A stretch of DNA of 64,000 nt from an uncultured Gammaproteobacteria bacterium. Lineage in GTDB: Bacteria > Pseudomonadota > Gammaproteobacteria > UBA6429 > Thiohalophilaceae. How positions within the stretch are numbered: the first letter of the stretch is position 1; each line of letters begins with the position of its first letter. Made by a program: the position numbers and the translations under genes. Shown here piece after piece: positions 1-7,517 of the stretch. The stretch covers positions 76,856-140,855 of the forward strand of contig CALBTB010000003.1 of the NCBI GenBank assembly GCA_937967995.1, given 5' to 3'. A model generated the notes under the pieces. It had not been told where the DNA came from. It did no database searches and saw only the letters and a program-made list of their open reading frames with translations.

Positions 1-31
1 ATTTGTAAAAAAATGTTAAAGCTAACAATCA

Positions 32-45
32 ATTAGTCGACTAAT
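32..45. promoter_or_regulatory. Perfect 14-bp palindrome upstream of the PstS-like gene
   Basis: ATTAGTCGACTAAT is a perfect palindrome about 45 bp before the start codon of the binding-protein gene, in an AT-rich stretch. It could be an operator. It does not resemble a Pho box that I can recognise, and a chance palindrome is possible. Confidence 0.25.
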
Positions 46-89
46 AGAATTAGAAAACCCGTTAGTGGTTTCTTGCACAGGAGTCAAAA

Positions 90-998
90 ATGCACACTTA
101 CATCAAATTCTTCGTACCACTGTTGGCGATGCTGATTAGCCTGCCAGTGAGTGCCAAACCGAGTGAAGAAGCCAGCATCCTCTGGGGTGGCTGTGGTATC
201 ACCAAGAAAGCCTTCATGGCAGAACTGGCCAAGGCGTATGAGAAAAAGACCGGTATTAAGGTCAACCTGACCGGTGGTGGTGCGACCAAAGGTATTCGCA
301 ACGCGGCCAAGGGCCAAATCGATATTGGCGGCGCCTGTCGTGCGGTCATGGAAGGGCATGAAGACGAGCGCAGCGCCTATCAGGTGCCGGTCGCATGGGA
401 TGCGCTGGTTGTCATCGTCCACAAGGAAAACCCCGTCAACAGTATTACTTCCGAACAGTTAAAAGCGATCTACCTGGGTAAAATTACCAACTGGAAGGAA
501 CTGGGTGGACCGGATGCCAAGATCGAACTCTATGTACGACGTGGCAAGTTTTCAGGTGTCGGTCGCACGCTACGTGAGCTGGTCTTTGCCAACTATGACC
601 AGGAATTCCCGGCCGCAACACATGTTGTGAAGTCATCCGGGCCACTGGAAAAAGGCATCGTGAAAAACAAATACGGTATCGGTACCACAGGTATCAGTAG
701 TGCCAAGCGTCGCGACGTGAAGATGTTGCAACTCAACGACAAGGAGCCGAGTTATGACAACATCAAAAACGGTTCCTATGTTCTGTATCGCCCGCTTTAC
801 CTGGTAACCAAAGGCAAGTTAAGTGCAGATAAAAAGGTCAAGGACTTCATTACGTTTGCACTGAGCCGTGAAGGACGGGATATTATTCGTAATGCCGGTA
901 CTGTGCCATACTCGGATGCCATCGGTCTGGTGATGAAGCAGGTCGAACAATATGATACAGCGACTGAACAGGGATTGTTTACGACTTCTACCAAGTAA
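90..998 (+). CDS. PstS-like periplasmic substrate-binding protein
   Basis: A 302-residue exported solute-binding protein of the PBP-like/PstS superfamily, which captures phosphate or a similar oxyanion in the periplasm. Residues 1-22 form a signal peptide (hydrophobic core, then VSA before KPSEE). Mature features are the TGGGATKGIRNAAKGQIDIG stretch near residue 60, typical of these proteins, and the TNWKELGG motif near 130 shared with PstS. The start follows an AGGAG box (cacaggagtcaaaa). No pstCAB permease genes are adjacent and the gene ends at its own terminator, so it is a monocistronic orphan. The ligand is not proven: the canonical phosphate-binding SGT loop is only loosely represented (FSGVGRT), so a sensor or a different-anion role is possible. 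Confidence 0.8.
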   Translation: MHTYIKFFVPLLAMLISLPVSAKPSEEASILWGGCGITKKAFMAELAKAYEKKTGIKVNLTGGGATKGIRNAAKGQIDIGGACRAVMEGHEDERSAYQVPVAWDALVVIVHKENPVNSITSEQLKAIYLGKITNWKELGGPDAKIELYVRRGKFSGVGRTLRELVFANYDQEFPAATHVVKSSGPLEKGIVKNKYGIGTTGISSAKRRDVKMLQLNDKEPSYDNIKNGSYVLYRPLYLVTKGKLSADKKVKDFITFALSREGRDIIRNAGTVPYSDAIGLVMKQVEQYDTATEQGLFTTSTK

Positions 999-1018
999 GT
1001 GTTGCATTTTAGTAGTAT

Positions 1019-1046
1019 AAAAAAAGGGGCCGTAAGGCCCCTTTTT
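1019..1046. terminator. Bidirectional intrinsic terminator
   Basis: An 11-bp perfect stem (AAAAAGGGGCC, loop gtaa, GGCCCCTTTTT) lies between the convergent binding-protein and ATP sulfurylase genes. The A-tract and T-tract let it work on both strands. Confidence 0.92.
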
Positions 1047-1066
1047 CGTGGACAGGCTGATGGTTA

Positions 1067-2251
1067 TTACAGGCTCTGGTAATAATTAATCAGGATCTGA
1101 GCAACTTCAGGACGTGAAAATTCCTTCGGTGGTGCAACGCCCTGACCCAGCATTTCGCGTACTTTGGTGCCGGACAACAGTACGAAATCTTCCTTGGCGT
1201 GATCCGGCGCTTCACGCATCATCACGACCTTGTTGAGTTTCTTGGACCAGGCAGTGTGATCGGCCTTGAAGATTTCAATTTTCAGCGCACCTTTCGGTAC
1301 TTCGTCATCAAAGATCGTTTGTGCATCAAACGCACCGTAGTAATCACCGACACCGGCATGGTCACGGCCGATAATAAAGTGCGTGGCGCCCATGTTCTGA
1401 CGGAAGTACGCATGCAGTACTGCTTCGCGTGGACCAGCGTACAGCATGTCAAAACCGTAACCGGTGACCATGGCACTATTGGGTGGGAAATACAGTTCCA
1501 CCATTTTACGAATCGCTGCATCACGAACCGGTGCAGGAATATCGCCCGGCTTGAGTTTACCCAGTAACATATGTATCACTAGGCCGTCGCAATTGAGTCG
1601 CTCCATCGCCATGTGGCACAACTCTTCATGGGCCAGGTGCATCGGGTTACGTGTCTGGAATGCAACAATGCGCTTCCAGCCCCGTTCAGCAATTTCATTA
1701 CGAATTTCTACCGCGGTACGGAACGTATCCGGGAACTCGGTAATAAAATAACTGAAATTGAGGACCTGAATCGGACCGGATACGGCATAACGACCCTGGC
1801 TGTTAAACGCGGCCACACCCGGGTGTTCCATGTCATCGGTACGATAGACTTTGTCGGTCATGGTTTTCATTTGCGCATCCGTGACTTCCTCGATGTTTTC
1901 CACTTCCATCACGGCCAGCACCGGGTTGCCATCGACATTCGGATCACGCAGCGCGATGCGGCTGGCACCCTTGATGGCATCCACACTTTCCAGCAGGCAC
2001 ATAACCGGAACCGGGAAAAACGAACCATCCGTCAGGGTCATCTTTTCGGCGGCACCCATGGCATCGGCCACGGTCATATAGCCTTTGAGCGGATTGAAAT
2101 ATCCGGCCCCCATCATGACGGCATTACCGGCAGCCTGTGAGCTGATTACTACAGAGGGCAGGGATTCGGCTTCCCTGGTTAATTTTTCGTGTTCGCTTTC
2201 GTCATATACATAGCGCGGCTGTAGTTCATCTGAACCTACGGGCTTGATCAT
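1067..2251 (-). CDS. sat: ATP sulfurylase (sulfate adenylyltransferase)
   Basis: A homo-oligomeric cytoplasmic ATP sulfurylase, 394 residues, interconverting ATP + sulfate and APS + pyrophosphate. The active-site signature QTRNPMHLAHEE lies near residue 200 and GRDHAG near 300, both diagnostic of the Sat/Met3 family and absent from the unrelated CysD/CysN enzyme. An N-terminal PUA-like domain precedes the catalytic domain. Stand-alone Sat of this length is common in sulfur oxidisers, where it runs in the ATP-forming direction after APS reductase, and in sulfate reducers; aprAB is not in the window, so the direction is inferred. The start has a good ribosome site (gaggaaaccagc). It ends at the shared bidirectional terminator. 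Confidence 0.95.
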   Translation of the reverse strand: MIKPVGSDELQPRYVYDESEHEKLTREAESLPSVVISSQAAGNAVMMGAGYFNPLKGYMTVADAMGAAEKMTLTDGSFFPVPVMCLLESVDAIKGASRIALRDPNVDGNPVLAVMEVENIEEVTDAQMKTMTDKVYRTDDMEHPGVAAFNSQGRYAVSGPIQVLNFSYFITEFPDTFRTAVEIRNEIAERGWKRIVAFQTRNPMHLAHEELCHMAMERLNCDGLVIHMLLGKLKPGDIPAPVRDAAIRKMVELYFPPNSAMVTGYGFDMLYAGPREAVLHAYFRQNMGATHFIIGRDHAGVGDYYGAFDAQTIFDDEVPKGALKIEIFKADHTAWSKKLNKVVMMREAPDHAKEDFVLLSGTKVREMLGQGVAPPKEFSRPEVAQILINYYQSL

Positions 2252-2394
2252 GCTGGTTTCCTCACAGTTGCGTACCCGGTGGGCACGGTCTATTCAAATC
2301 TTTTTCATTGTTGAGTGCGCAACTGAGTGTTGCACAGCCTGTAAAATGGCCGAACACTATACAACACTCTAATCCAACAGAATAATAGGTAAAT

Positions 2395-5235
2395 TTATGA
2401 GGGTATAGATATTTGAGCGATTCGACGTCGTATGTACAACAGGGAGAGGAATAAAAGCACACCCAGTGAAGCGGGATCCCATTTTGCAGTCGGGTTAACG
2501 CTACAGCCACCACCACTGCTATCCAACCCACCACCATTATTGCTTGGCTGTTGTACCTGAATAGTGACGGTATCCGAGTCACTCTGACCGGCGTCATCGG
2601 TCACCGTCAGCGTGAAACTGAGCGTGTCATTTGAATCAGGCGCACTGAAGCTGGCAGAGGCGGTAGTACTACCGGTCAGCGTTGGGGAAGCCGTGCCACT
2701 GTTCTGAGTCCAGCTGTATGTGAGCATCCCGGATTCCGGATCACTGCCGGAACCGTTCAGGCTGACGCCGCTGCCCGGTGTCACCGTTTGATCGGGGCCG
2801 GCGTTTGCCGTTGGCAGGCCATTCACATTAATGGTAACGGAATCGGAATGGGTTGCTCCCATATTATCAGTTACAGTCAGCTGGAAAATAAATTGTCCGC
2901 CAGATGCGGGTGATGTAAAGCTCGCACTCATACTATTTGAACCGATAAGCGTGACTCGTGGACCACCGATCTGTTGCCATTGGTAGCTACTGATCGTGCC
3001 ATCGCTGTCCGTTGCCGAACCACTCAGCGTTACCTGTACATTGGCAAGTACATTTTGATCCGGGCCGGCATTCGCTACCGGCGCCGCGTTCTGTACACAG
3101 CGGTAGATGCGCACATCATCAATGACCCAGCCAAAACTGGCTGTGGTCTGATCAGCTGTGCTGCGAAAGCGGAACAATAAATTGTTGTTCGATAATGTAG
3201 ACAAATTCAGACGCGTTGAATTAAAACCGTGGCTGACAGCAACAAATGCATCACGTCCTGGCAGAGGGTTTGTTGAGTTAGGACGATTATCGAGCTGGCC
3301 AACGTATTGTCGCCCACTGTCTATGAGTGATCCTGCATCCAGCCAGGTTGCGCCACTGTCGATACTGTATTCAATTACGCCGCCGTCGTAATAAGTCGCT
3401 CCGGAAAAGTCATAATCGAACGAGTGATTGAAGCGAAGATAATAGGTATCTGTCGCGGGGATCGAGACTGCGTTGCGCAGTGACAATACCGCATCGTTTG
3501 TTGTTGCTGCCGCTTCAGAATAGGCGATAGCCTGTCCGCTGGTTGAAAATCCGGTTGCATACCGCCACAGTACTGTACCGGTAAATGCAGTCGTCTCCCA
3601 TTGTCCCAGTCCCGCTTCAAAGTCTTCATTAAAAATATCAGTCGCAATAGCGCCGGCAGGACAAAGTTCCGCTTCCGGATTGGTGTTGGGAGCCGGCTCC
3701 AGGTTCATTTCCACGGCCAGGGCGGCGTTGTTGACCTGGGTGCAATCGCTTTGGGTAATATTTTTGAAACCGATCAGCAGGCGACAGGCTTCATTCAGTG
3801 CATTATATAAATCCAGGTAATCAGAGCCGGATACGAGATGATTGGTCTGAACTTCGTAATAAATGGCCGCTGTTTTCTCAATGCCGATACCGGTAATGTT
3901 ACGGCCGTTGAAAAGCCCGCCATCCACCATCAGGCTGACGGCTTTGTTATTAATGCCGCTATTGATATGTACACCACCATTATCCGTCGCTGCAAAATGA
4001 TATAACGGGCTCGTCATTTTGTCCGGATCAAGATGTAGTGGCGGGTTGGCCATGTTACGAATTGGGCCAAGTGCAGAATCCTCGCCCATCTGCCAGCGTG
4101 TAGCGGCATTATCCGTTCCTGACGTGTTTGTTAAGTCAACAAACTCACCCCACATATCGGATAAAGACTCATTGATCGCGCCGGACTGGTAGTAATAAAA
4201 AAGGTTGGATGTATTATCCGTAAATCCATGCGTCAGTTCATGGGCCACAACATCATCCGTTGCTAATCCGGGACCATATACAGCCTGCGTTCCGTTCCAG
4301 AATGCATTGGGTGTGCTGCCGTAATTTACGCTTTGCACTATGGTCATGCCATTGCCATCGAGGCTGTCACGGTTATTTTGCGTGAAGAAGAAATTATAGG
4401 TATCGATACCGAACTGGTGGGCGTTTTTTGCTTCCTGACCACCACCATTACAGCCAGGATCGGTTTGATCACAGACCAGTGTGCCGGGTAAATTAAACCC
4501 GTTATTGACATCATAAGTATTTAAAGACAGCGCCGTATCGACCTGATTGAAATGCAGAACAATGATGCCGGTTGTTGCGTCTATCAGAATAAATTCATTG
4601 AAGGGCAAAACCTCAACCGGTGTAACTTCAAGTTGCCAGACGAGACGCTGGCCAGCATAACTTTTACCCGGTCCGAGCAGTGATGGATCATAAACGTGCA
4701 ATTGTGGTGTTGTGGTTGCTAATGCAGATGTGGATACTTCATGCCATTTTGATACGGCAGTCAGTGCCGTGTTAATGGCCTGTTGCGCAGAAACTGTGGC
4801 ATTCAGGTCGATAGATTCAATCCGTGTTGTTTTACCCGCCATATTCTCCAGTTGCTGGCTGGCGTTCAGGTTTGCGATCAGCTCGCCGCCCAGTACCGGT
4901 ATGCCCTGATGCATTTGTTGGTAGCGAATGTGGTGTCGATTATTGATATCAATGCGACTTTGTTTTGGTTTTAATTCCCTGTCTGGCTGGCGAACACCGA
5001 AATGGGGTCCGAATTGTTGTGCAACAGCACGTTCTATATTCTGATTCGCGTTTGCCGGTATTTTTAATTCAGCCTGCTTGCCAGTGATCATGCGCACTCG
5101 CTGGCCATCGTGAGACATCATTTGTTTGATCTCAGAGCGGGATACCGGATTCGCATCGAGCGTCAGGCTGGCAGGGAGCAGTGCCAGAATTAATGACGTT
5201 GAAACAGTTATTTTTCTGATTATTGTAAAATCCAT
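2395..5235 (-). CDS. Secreted M4 (thermolysin-like) metalloprotease with PKD-type repeats and a Cys/TM/Arg C-terminal sorting tail
   Basis: A 946-residue exported zinc endopeptidase. The order is signal peptide (1-27), FTP-like/pro-domain, and a catalytic domain with HELTH near residue 332 and the third zinc ligand in GAINESLSD about 20 residues on. A beta-rich domain of about 200 residues (MAM/jelly-roll-like) and two PKD/REJ-type Ig domains follow, each beginning ANAGPDQ. The tail is GGGCSV, a hydrophobic helix and then RRR. The start at 5235 is chosen because GGAAG sits 9 nt upstream and the hydrophobic signal starts there; the frame is open 52 codons further. It lies 5 bp after the emfourin-like lipoprotein gene. 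The tail resembles the invariant-Cys CTERM signals cut by CPBP-type peptidases, and such a peptidase gene is encoded just upstream on the other strand. Confidence 0.92.
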   Translation of the reverse strand: MDFTIIRKITVSTSLILALLPASLTLDANPVSRSEIKQMMSHDGQRVRMITGKQAELKIPANANQNIERAVAQQFGPHFGVRQPDRELKPKQSRIDINNRHHIRYQQMHQGIPVLGGELIANLNASQQLENMAGKTTRIESIDLNATVSAQQAINTALTAVSKWHEVSTSALATTTPQLHVYDPSLLGPGKSYAGQRLVWQLEVTPVEVLPFNEFILIDATTGIIVLHFNQVDTALSLNTYDVNNGFNLPGTLVCDQTDPGCNGGGQEAKNAHQFGIDTYNFFFTQNNRDSLDGNGMTIVQSVNYGSTPNAFWNGTQAVYGPGLATDDVVAHELTHGFTDNTSNLFYYYQSGAINESLSDMWGEFVDLTNTSGTDNAATRWQMGEDSALGPIRNMANPPLHLDPDKMTSPLYHFAATDNGGVHINSGINNKAVSLMVDGGLFNGRNITGIGIEKTAAIYYEVQTNHLVSGSDYLDLYNALNEACRLLIGFKNITQSDCTQVNNAALAVEMNLEPAPNTNPEAELCPAGAIATDIFNEDFEAGLGQWETTAFTGTVLWRYATGFSTSGQAIAYSEAAATTNDAVLSLRNAVSIPATDTYYLRFNHSFDYDFSGATYYDGGVIEYSIDSGATWLDAGSLIDSGRQYVGQLDNRPNSTNPLPGRDAFVAVSHGFNSTRLNLSTLSNNNLLFRFRSTADQTTASFGWVIDDVRIYRCVQNAAPVANAGPDQNVLANVQVTLSGSATDSDGTISSYQWQQIGGPRVTLIGSNSMSASFTSPASGGQFIFQLTVTDNMGATHSDSVTINVNGLPTANAGPDQTVTPGSGVSLNGSGSDPESGMLTYSWTQNSGTASPTLTGSTTASASFSAPDSNDTLSFTLTVTDDAGQSDSDTVTIQVQQPSNNGGGLDSSGGGCSVNPTAKWDPASLGVLLFLSLLYIRRRIAQISIPS

Positions 5236-5240
5236 TTTGA

Positions 5241-5720
5241 CTACTTCCGTAATGACGAGTTGGTGATGGATGAAAGACGCTGAATCAACTGGCGGAGTTG
5301 TGCATCCTGAATGGCTCTGTCGGTTGTACGTATCTGACCTTCGGTTGAGGGTTTTCTGTAGTCCAGAATATATTGCAGGCAGTCTGCACACTTCGATGAC
5401 AATGCATTGGTGCTGCCGGGATCAGATGACAGGTCGGTCATCAGGCTGGAGATAGACTGTAAATCCTGTTGGCCGAGTGTCACGGTTTTTGTCGTGCGAG
5501 ATTTATAATCAGTGATAATGGCCTGACCGGACTGGTCCAGATCGATACTGCGATGCCAGCCCGCAAATCCACCGCTGATATCCAGCTTTACAGCCCATTG
5601 CTGACTGATACCGGCGACAGGTTTTGGTGGCTGAGCTGAGTCCGCCGTTTTTGCCGGCTGGCAGGCTGTAAAAGTGAACAGCGACAGACAAAGTGTCAGT
5701 ACTGTCATAGCAGTATTCAA
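5241..5720 (-). CDS. Lipoprotein with emfourin-like (M4 protease inhibitor) domain
   Basis: A small lipoprotein of about 159 residues. A hydrophobic segment ends in FTAC, a plausible lipobox cysteine. After a linker, KLDISGGFAGWHRSIDLD matches what I recall of emfourin, the protein inhibitor of the M4 protease protealysin (hallmark SGGFAG at the start of the domain). A CADC pair lies in the C-terminal half. The gene is first in a two-gene operon with the M4 protease 5 bp downstream, as emfourin genes usually neighbour their protease. The TTG start is chosen because GGAG lies 8 nt upstream; ATG codons at 5747 and 5708 are in frame but have no good ribosome site. The inferred role is to restrain the protease at the membrane until release. 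The domain assignment is from memory of the motif. Confidence 0.65.
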   Translation of the reverse strand: MNTAMTVLTLCLSLFTFTACQPAKTADSAQPPKPVAGISQQWAVKLDISGGFAGWHRSIDLDQSGQAIITDYKSRTTKTVTLGQQDLQSISSLMTDLSSDPGSTNALSSKCADCLQYILDYRKPSTEGQIRTTDRAIQDAQLRQLIQRLSSITNSSLRK

Positions 5721-5940
5721 ATTATTATCTCCGGATTGGCAGGTCATGCCACGGACAACATCCTGGTTGTCATGTACTATTTCGAGTCAAATGTGATGTT
5801 CCTGGGGGAGTGAAACGTGAATTGACTCGTCCGACAGTTGAATTTTTGACCATATCAATTACGGCTGCAACAGACCAATTGTCACAATTCTGTTAATTTC
5901 TATATTGTTATTAAAAAGTGTGAACTGGTAGACACGCCTG

Positions 5941-6369
5941 ATGGCATCGATAAAAGACAAGGGCTATTTAGCCATGTTGTTGCTGGGTCCGTTGTTCTGG
6001 CTGCTTTACTATATATATTCGCAGCCTGTGCTGATTCTGACCTGGCCATTGCAGCATCCCGGCGCGTTTGTTCTGCTGATTGCGGTTTATCCGGTGCTCG
6101 AAGAACTGGTATTTCGTGGCCTGATCCAGGAAGGCATCAGCCGCTACTTTTCACAGCGCTGGGGTGTCCTCAGTCTGGCAAATCTACTGACCAGCATATT
6201 GTTTGCGATTGCCCATGTGCTTTATCACGGCGTGTTGTGGGCCTTGCTGGTGGTTTTCCCGTCTCTGATATTTGGTTATAGCAAGGAACGTTATCGCCAT
6301 TTGATAGCCCCCATCATTCTGCACCTCTGGTACAACCTGGGATTTTTCTGGCTGTTCAGGCCGATGTGA
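5941..6369 (+). CDS. CPBP-family glutamic intramembrane protease, short CTERM-sorting type
   Basis: A 142-residue membrane protein with about four hydrophobic helices. The CPBP (Abi/Rce1-like) motifs are present: EELVFRG near residue 50 (motif EExxxR), FAIAHVLYH near 93 (conserved His) and HLWYN near the C terminus (HxxxN). It is far shorter than housekeeping CPBP proteases. Short versions of this fold are proposed to cleave C-terminal sorting tails of the Cys-TM-Arg kind (MrtJ/JDVT-CTERM and related systems). The divergent M4 protease gene carries just such a tail, so this is its likely processing enzyme. No strong ribosome site precedes the ATG. A terminator follows 23 bp after the stop. 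Confidence 0.85.
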   Translation: MASIKDKGYLAMLLLGPLFWLLYYIYSQPVLILTWPLQHPGAFVLLIAVYPVLEELVFRGLIQEGISRYFSQRWGVLSLANLLTSILFAIAHVLYHGVLWALLVVFPSLIFGYSKERYRHLIAPIILHLWYNLGFFWLFRPM

Positions 6370-6392
6370 AGGAGTAAAAGTGAAGGCATAAA

Positions 6393-6420
6393 AAAAGGCG
6401 CATCGATTGATGCGCCTTTT
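6393..6420. terminator. Bidirectional intrinsic terminator
   Basis: A stem AAAAGGCGCATC / GATGCGCCTTTT with loop gatt sits between the convergent CPBP protease gene and the 148-residue protein gene. It has an A-tract on one side and a T-tract on the other. Confidence 0.92.
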
Positions 6421-6440
6421 ACTTCAGGTATTGCTGTTAA

Positions 6441-6887
6441 TTAAGCAGCCAGTTCTTTGGCGGCTTTAGCGGCCTTGGCTTCTTCTGCTGAATAAGCCTT
6501 GCCTGACCACAGCATTTCGTAAGCGATTTCTTCGTTACCGTTCTCACACAGCTCAAGAACCTGCTCGAACAACGGCTGGAAGGTATCGGACTTATGCGAT
6601 TCTTCGTGGTCATCGAACGTGTTCCAGAAAGTGATAATCAGGGCTTCTTTACCCTTGAGTTCACTCTCGACAGCCTGTCCAATGGTGGATCCTTCGTTGG
6701 ATACGGCACCACTGTTGAGGGCGACAAAACCACCCACAAAACCAGTTTCAGAGTGATAGGTTTTTACATTCTCACACAGAAACGCAACGCGCTCCTGAAG
6801 ATCGTCCATTGTGTATTCCGGCTTCAGAATGACACGGTTGATCGTTACGACTCCGTCATGCGGAAAGTTCTGAATTAAACCTGACAT
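6441..6887 (-). CDS. Uncharacterised 148-residue protein, possibly a dimeric alpha/beta-barrel fold
   Basis: A soluble acidic protein I do not recognise by name. The pattern of a short beta strand (GVVTINRVILKPEY), a helix, strand-loop (GFVGGFVALNSG) and strand (EALIITFWNTFDDHEESHKS) resembles ABM/EthD-type ferredoxin-like barrels, where FWNTFDDHEESHKSD would be the conserved W..hxxH-like segment. The last 20 residues are an Ala/Lys/Glu tail. It has a near-perfect Shine-Dalgarno (aaggaggt, 8 nt upstream), suggesting strong expression, and is monocistronic. No enzyme function is claimed. Confidence 0.7.
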   Translation of the reverse strand: MSGLIQNFPHDGVVTINRVILKPEYTMDDLQERVAFLCENVKTYHSETGFVGGFVALNSGAVSNEGSTIGQAVESELKGKEALIITFWNTFDDHEESHKSDTFQPLFEQVLELCENGNEEIAYEMLWSGKAYSAEEAKAAKAAKELAA

Positions 6888-7123
6888 GGACTACCTCCTT
6901 ACCTATACATCAGTATTTAACGAAATACTAATATAATGTGGTTATAAGTAAATATCAAGTGCTGTAATATAAATTTAATAACCCGGATAAGAACTCCGTA
7001 TATTAGCGTTATTTCTCAAGAAAATTTCTTAACTAATTGATATTAAATATATTTATTACATTAATTCATCTGGGGTGATTGAAATATTTTAGCTGATTTG
7101 ATGAAAAACCAGTCAGAATTCAC

Positions 7124-7516
7124 TTATCGGGACAGGTGTTTATGCCACAGGCTCCTGATGTTCTCTGACAGGGTCATGGGGTCAAAGGGCTTGGGAATCA
7201 CGTCAATGGCGCCTTGCTGTAGTAACTGTTCGACCTCCTGGGGTTGCACCTTGGCGGTCATAAACATGGCGGGAACAGACGACAGACCATTGAGTTTGCG
7301 TAATGCCTGCAATGTCGAGACTCCATCCATGCCGGGCATCATCACATCAAGCAATAACAGGTCCGGCTTGAACGCGCTGGCCTTCTGCAATGCCTCCTGC
7401 CCCGATGAACAAATTTCCACGCTGAAGCCACCGACGTTTTCCAGCGCGATACGCGCTACCGCCTGGATATCCGGTTCGTCTTCCACGTAAAGAATGCGTT
7501 GTAATTCTCTGGGCAT
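7124..7516 (-). CDS. Single-domain response regulator (REC only)
   Basis: A 130-residue CheY-like receiver. The acidic pocket is in YVEDEPD (residues 10-16). The phospho-acceptor Asp lies in LLLLDVMMPGMDG near residue 56, Thr of FMTAK near 85 and Lys of IPKPFDP near 108. It has no output domain, so it probably relays phosphate or signals by protein contact. The start codon is only 1 bp beyond the stop of the giant hybrid kinase, so the two are co-transcribed and probably translationally coupled. The kinase already has two receivers, making this a third in the pathway. Confidence 0.93.
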   Translation of the reverse strand: MPRELQRILYVEDEPDIQAVARIALENVGGFSVEICSSGQEALQKASAFKPDLLLLDVMMPGMDGVSTLQALRKLNGLSSVPAMFMTAKVQPQEVEQLLQQGAIDVIPKPFDPMTLSENIRSLWHKHLSR

Positions 7517-7517
7517 G

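Noticed and set aside
5392..6369. CPBP protease as a bacteriocin immunity gene
   Set aside because: No bacteriocin or peptide gene nearby; its pairing with a Cys/TM/Arg-tailed protease is a better explanation.
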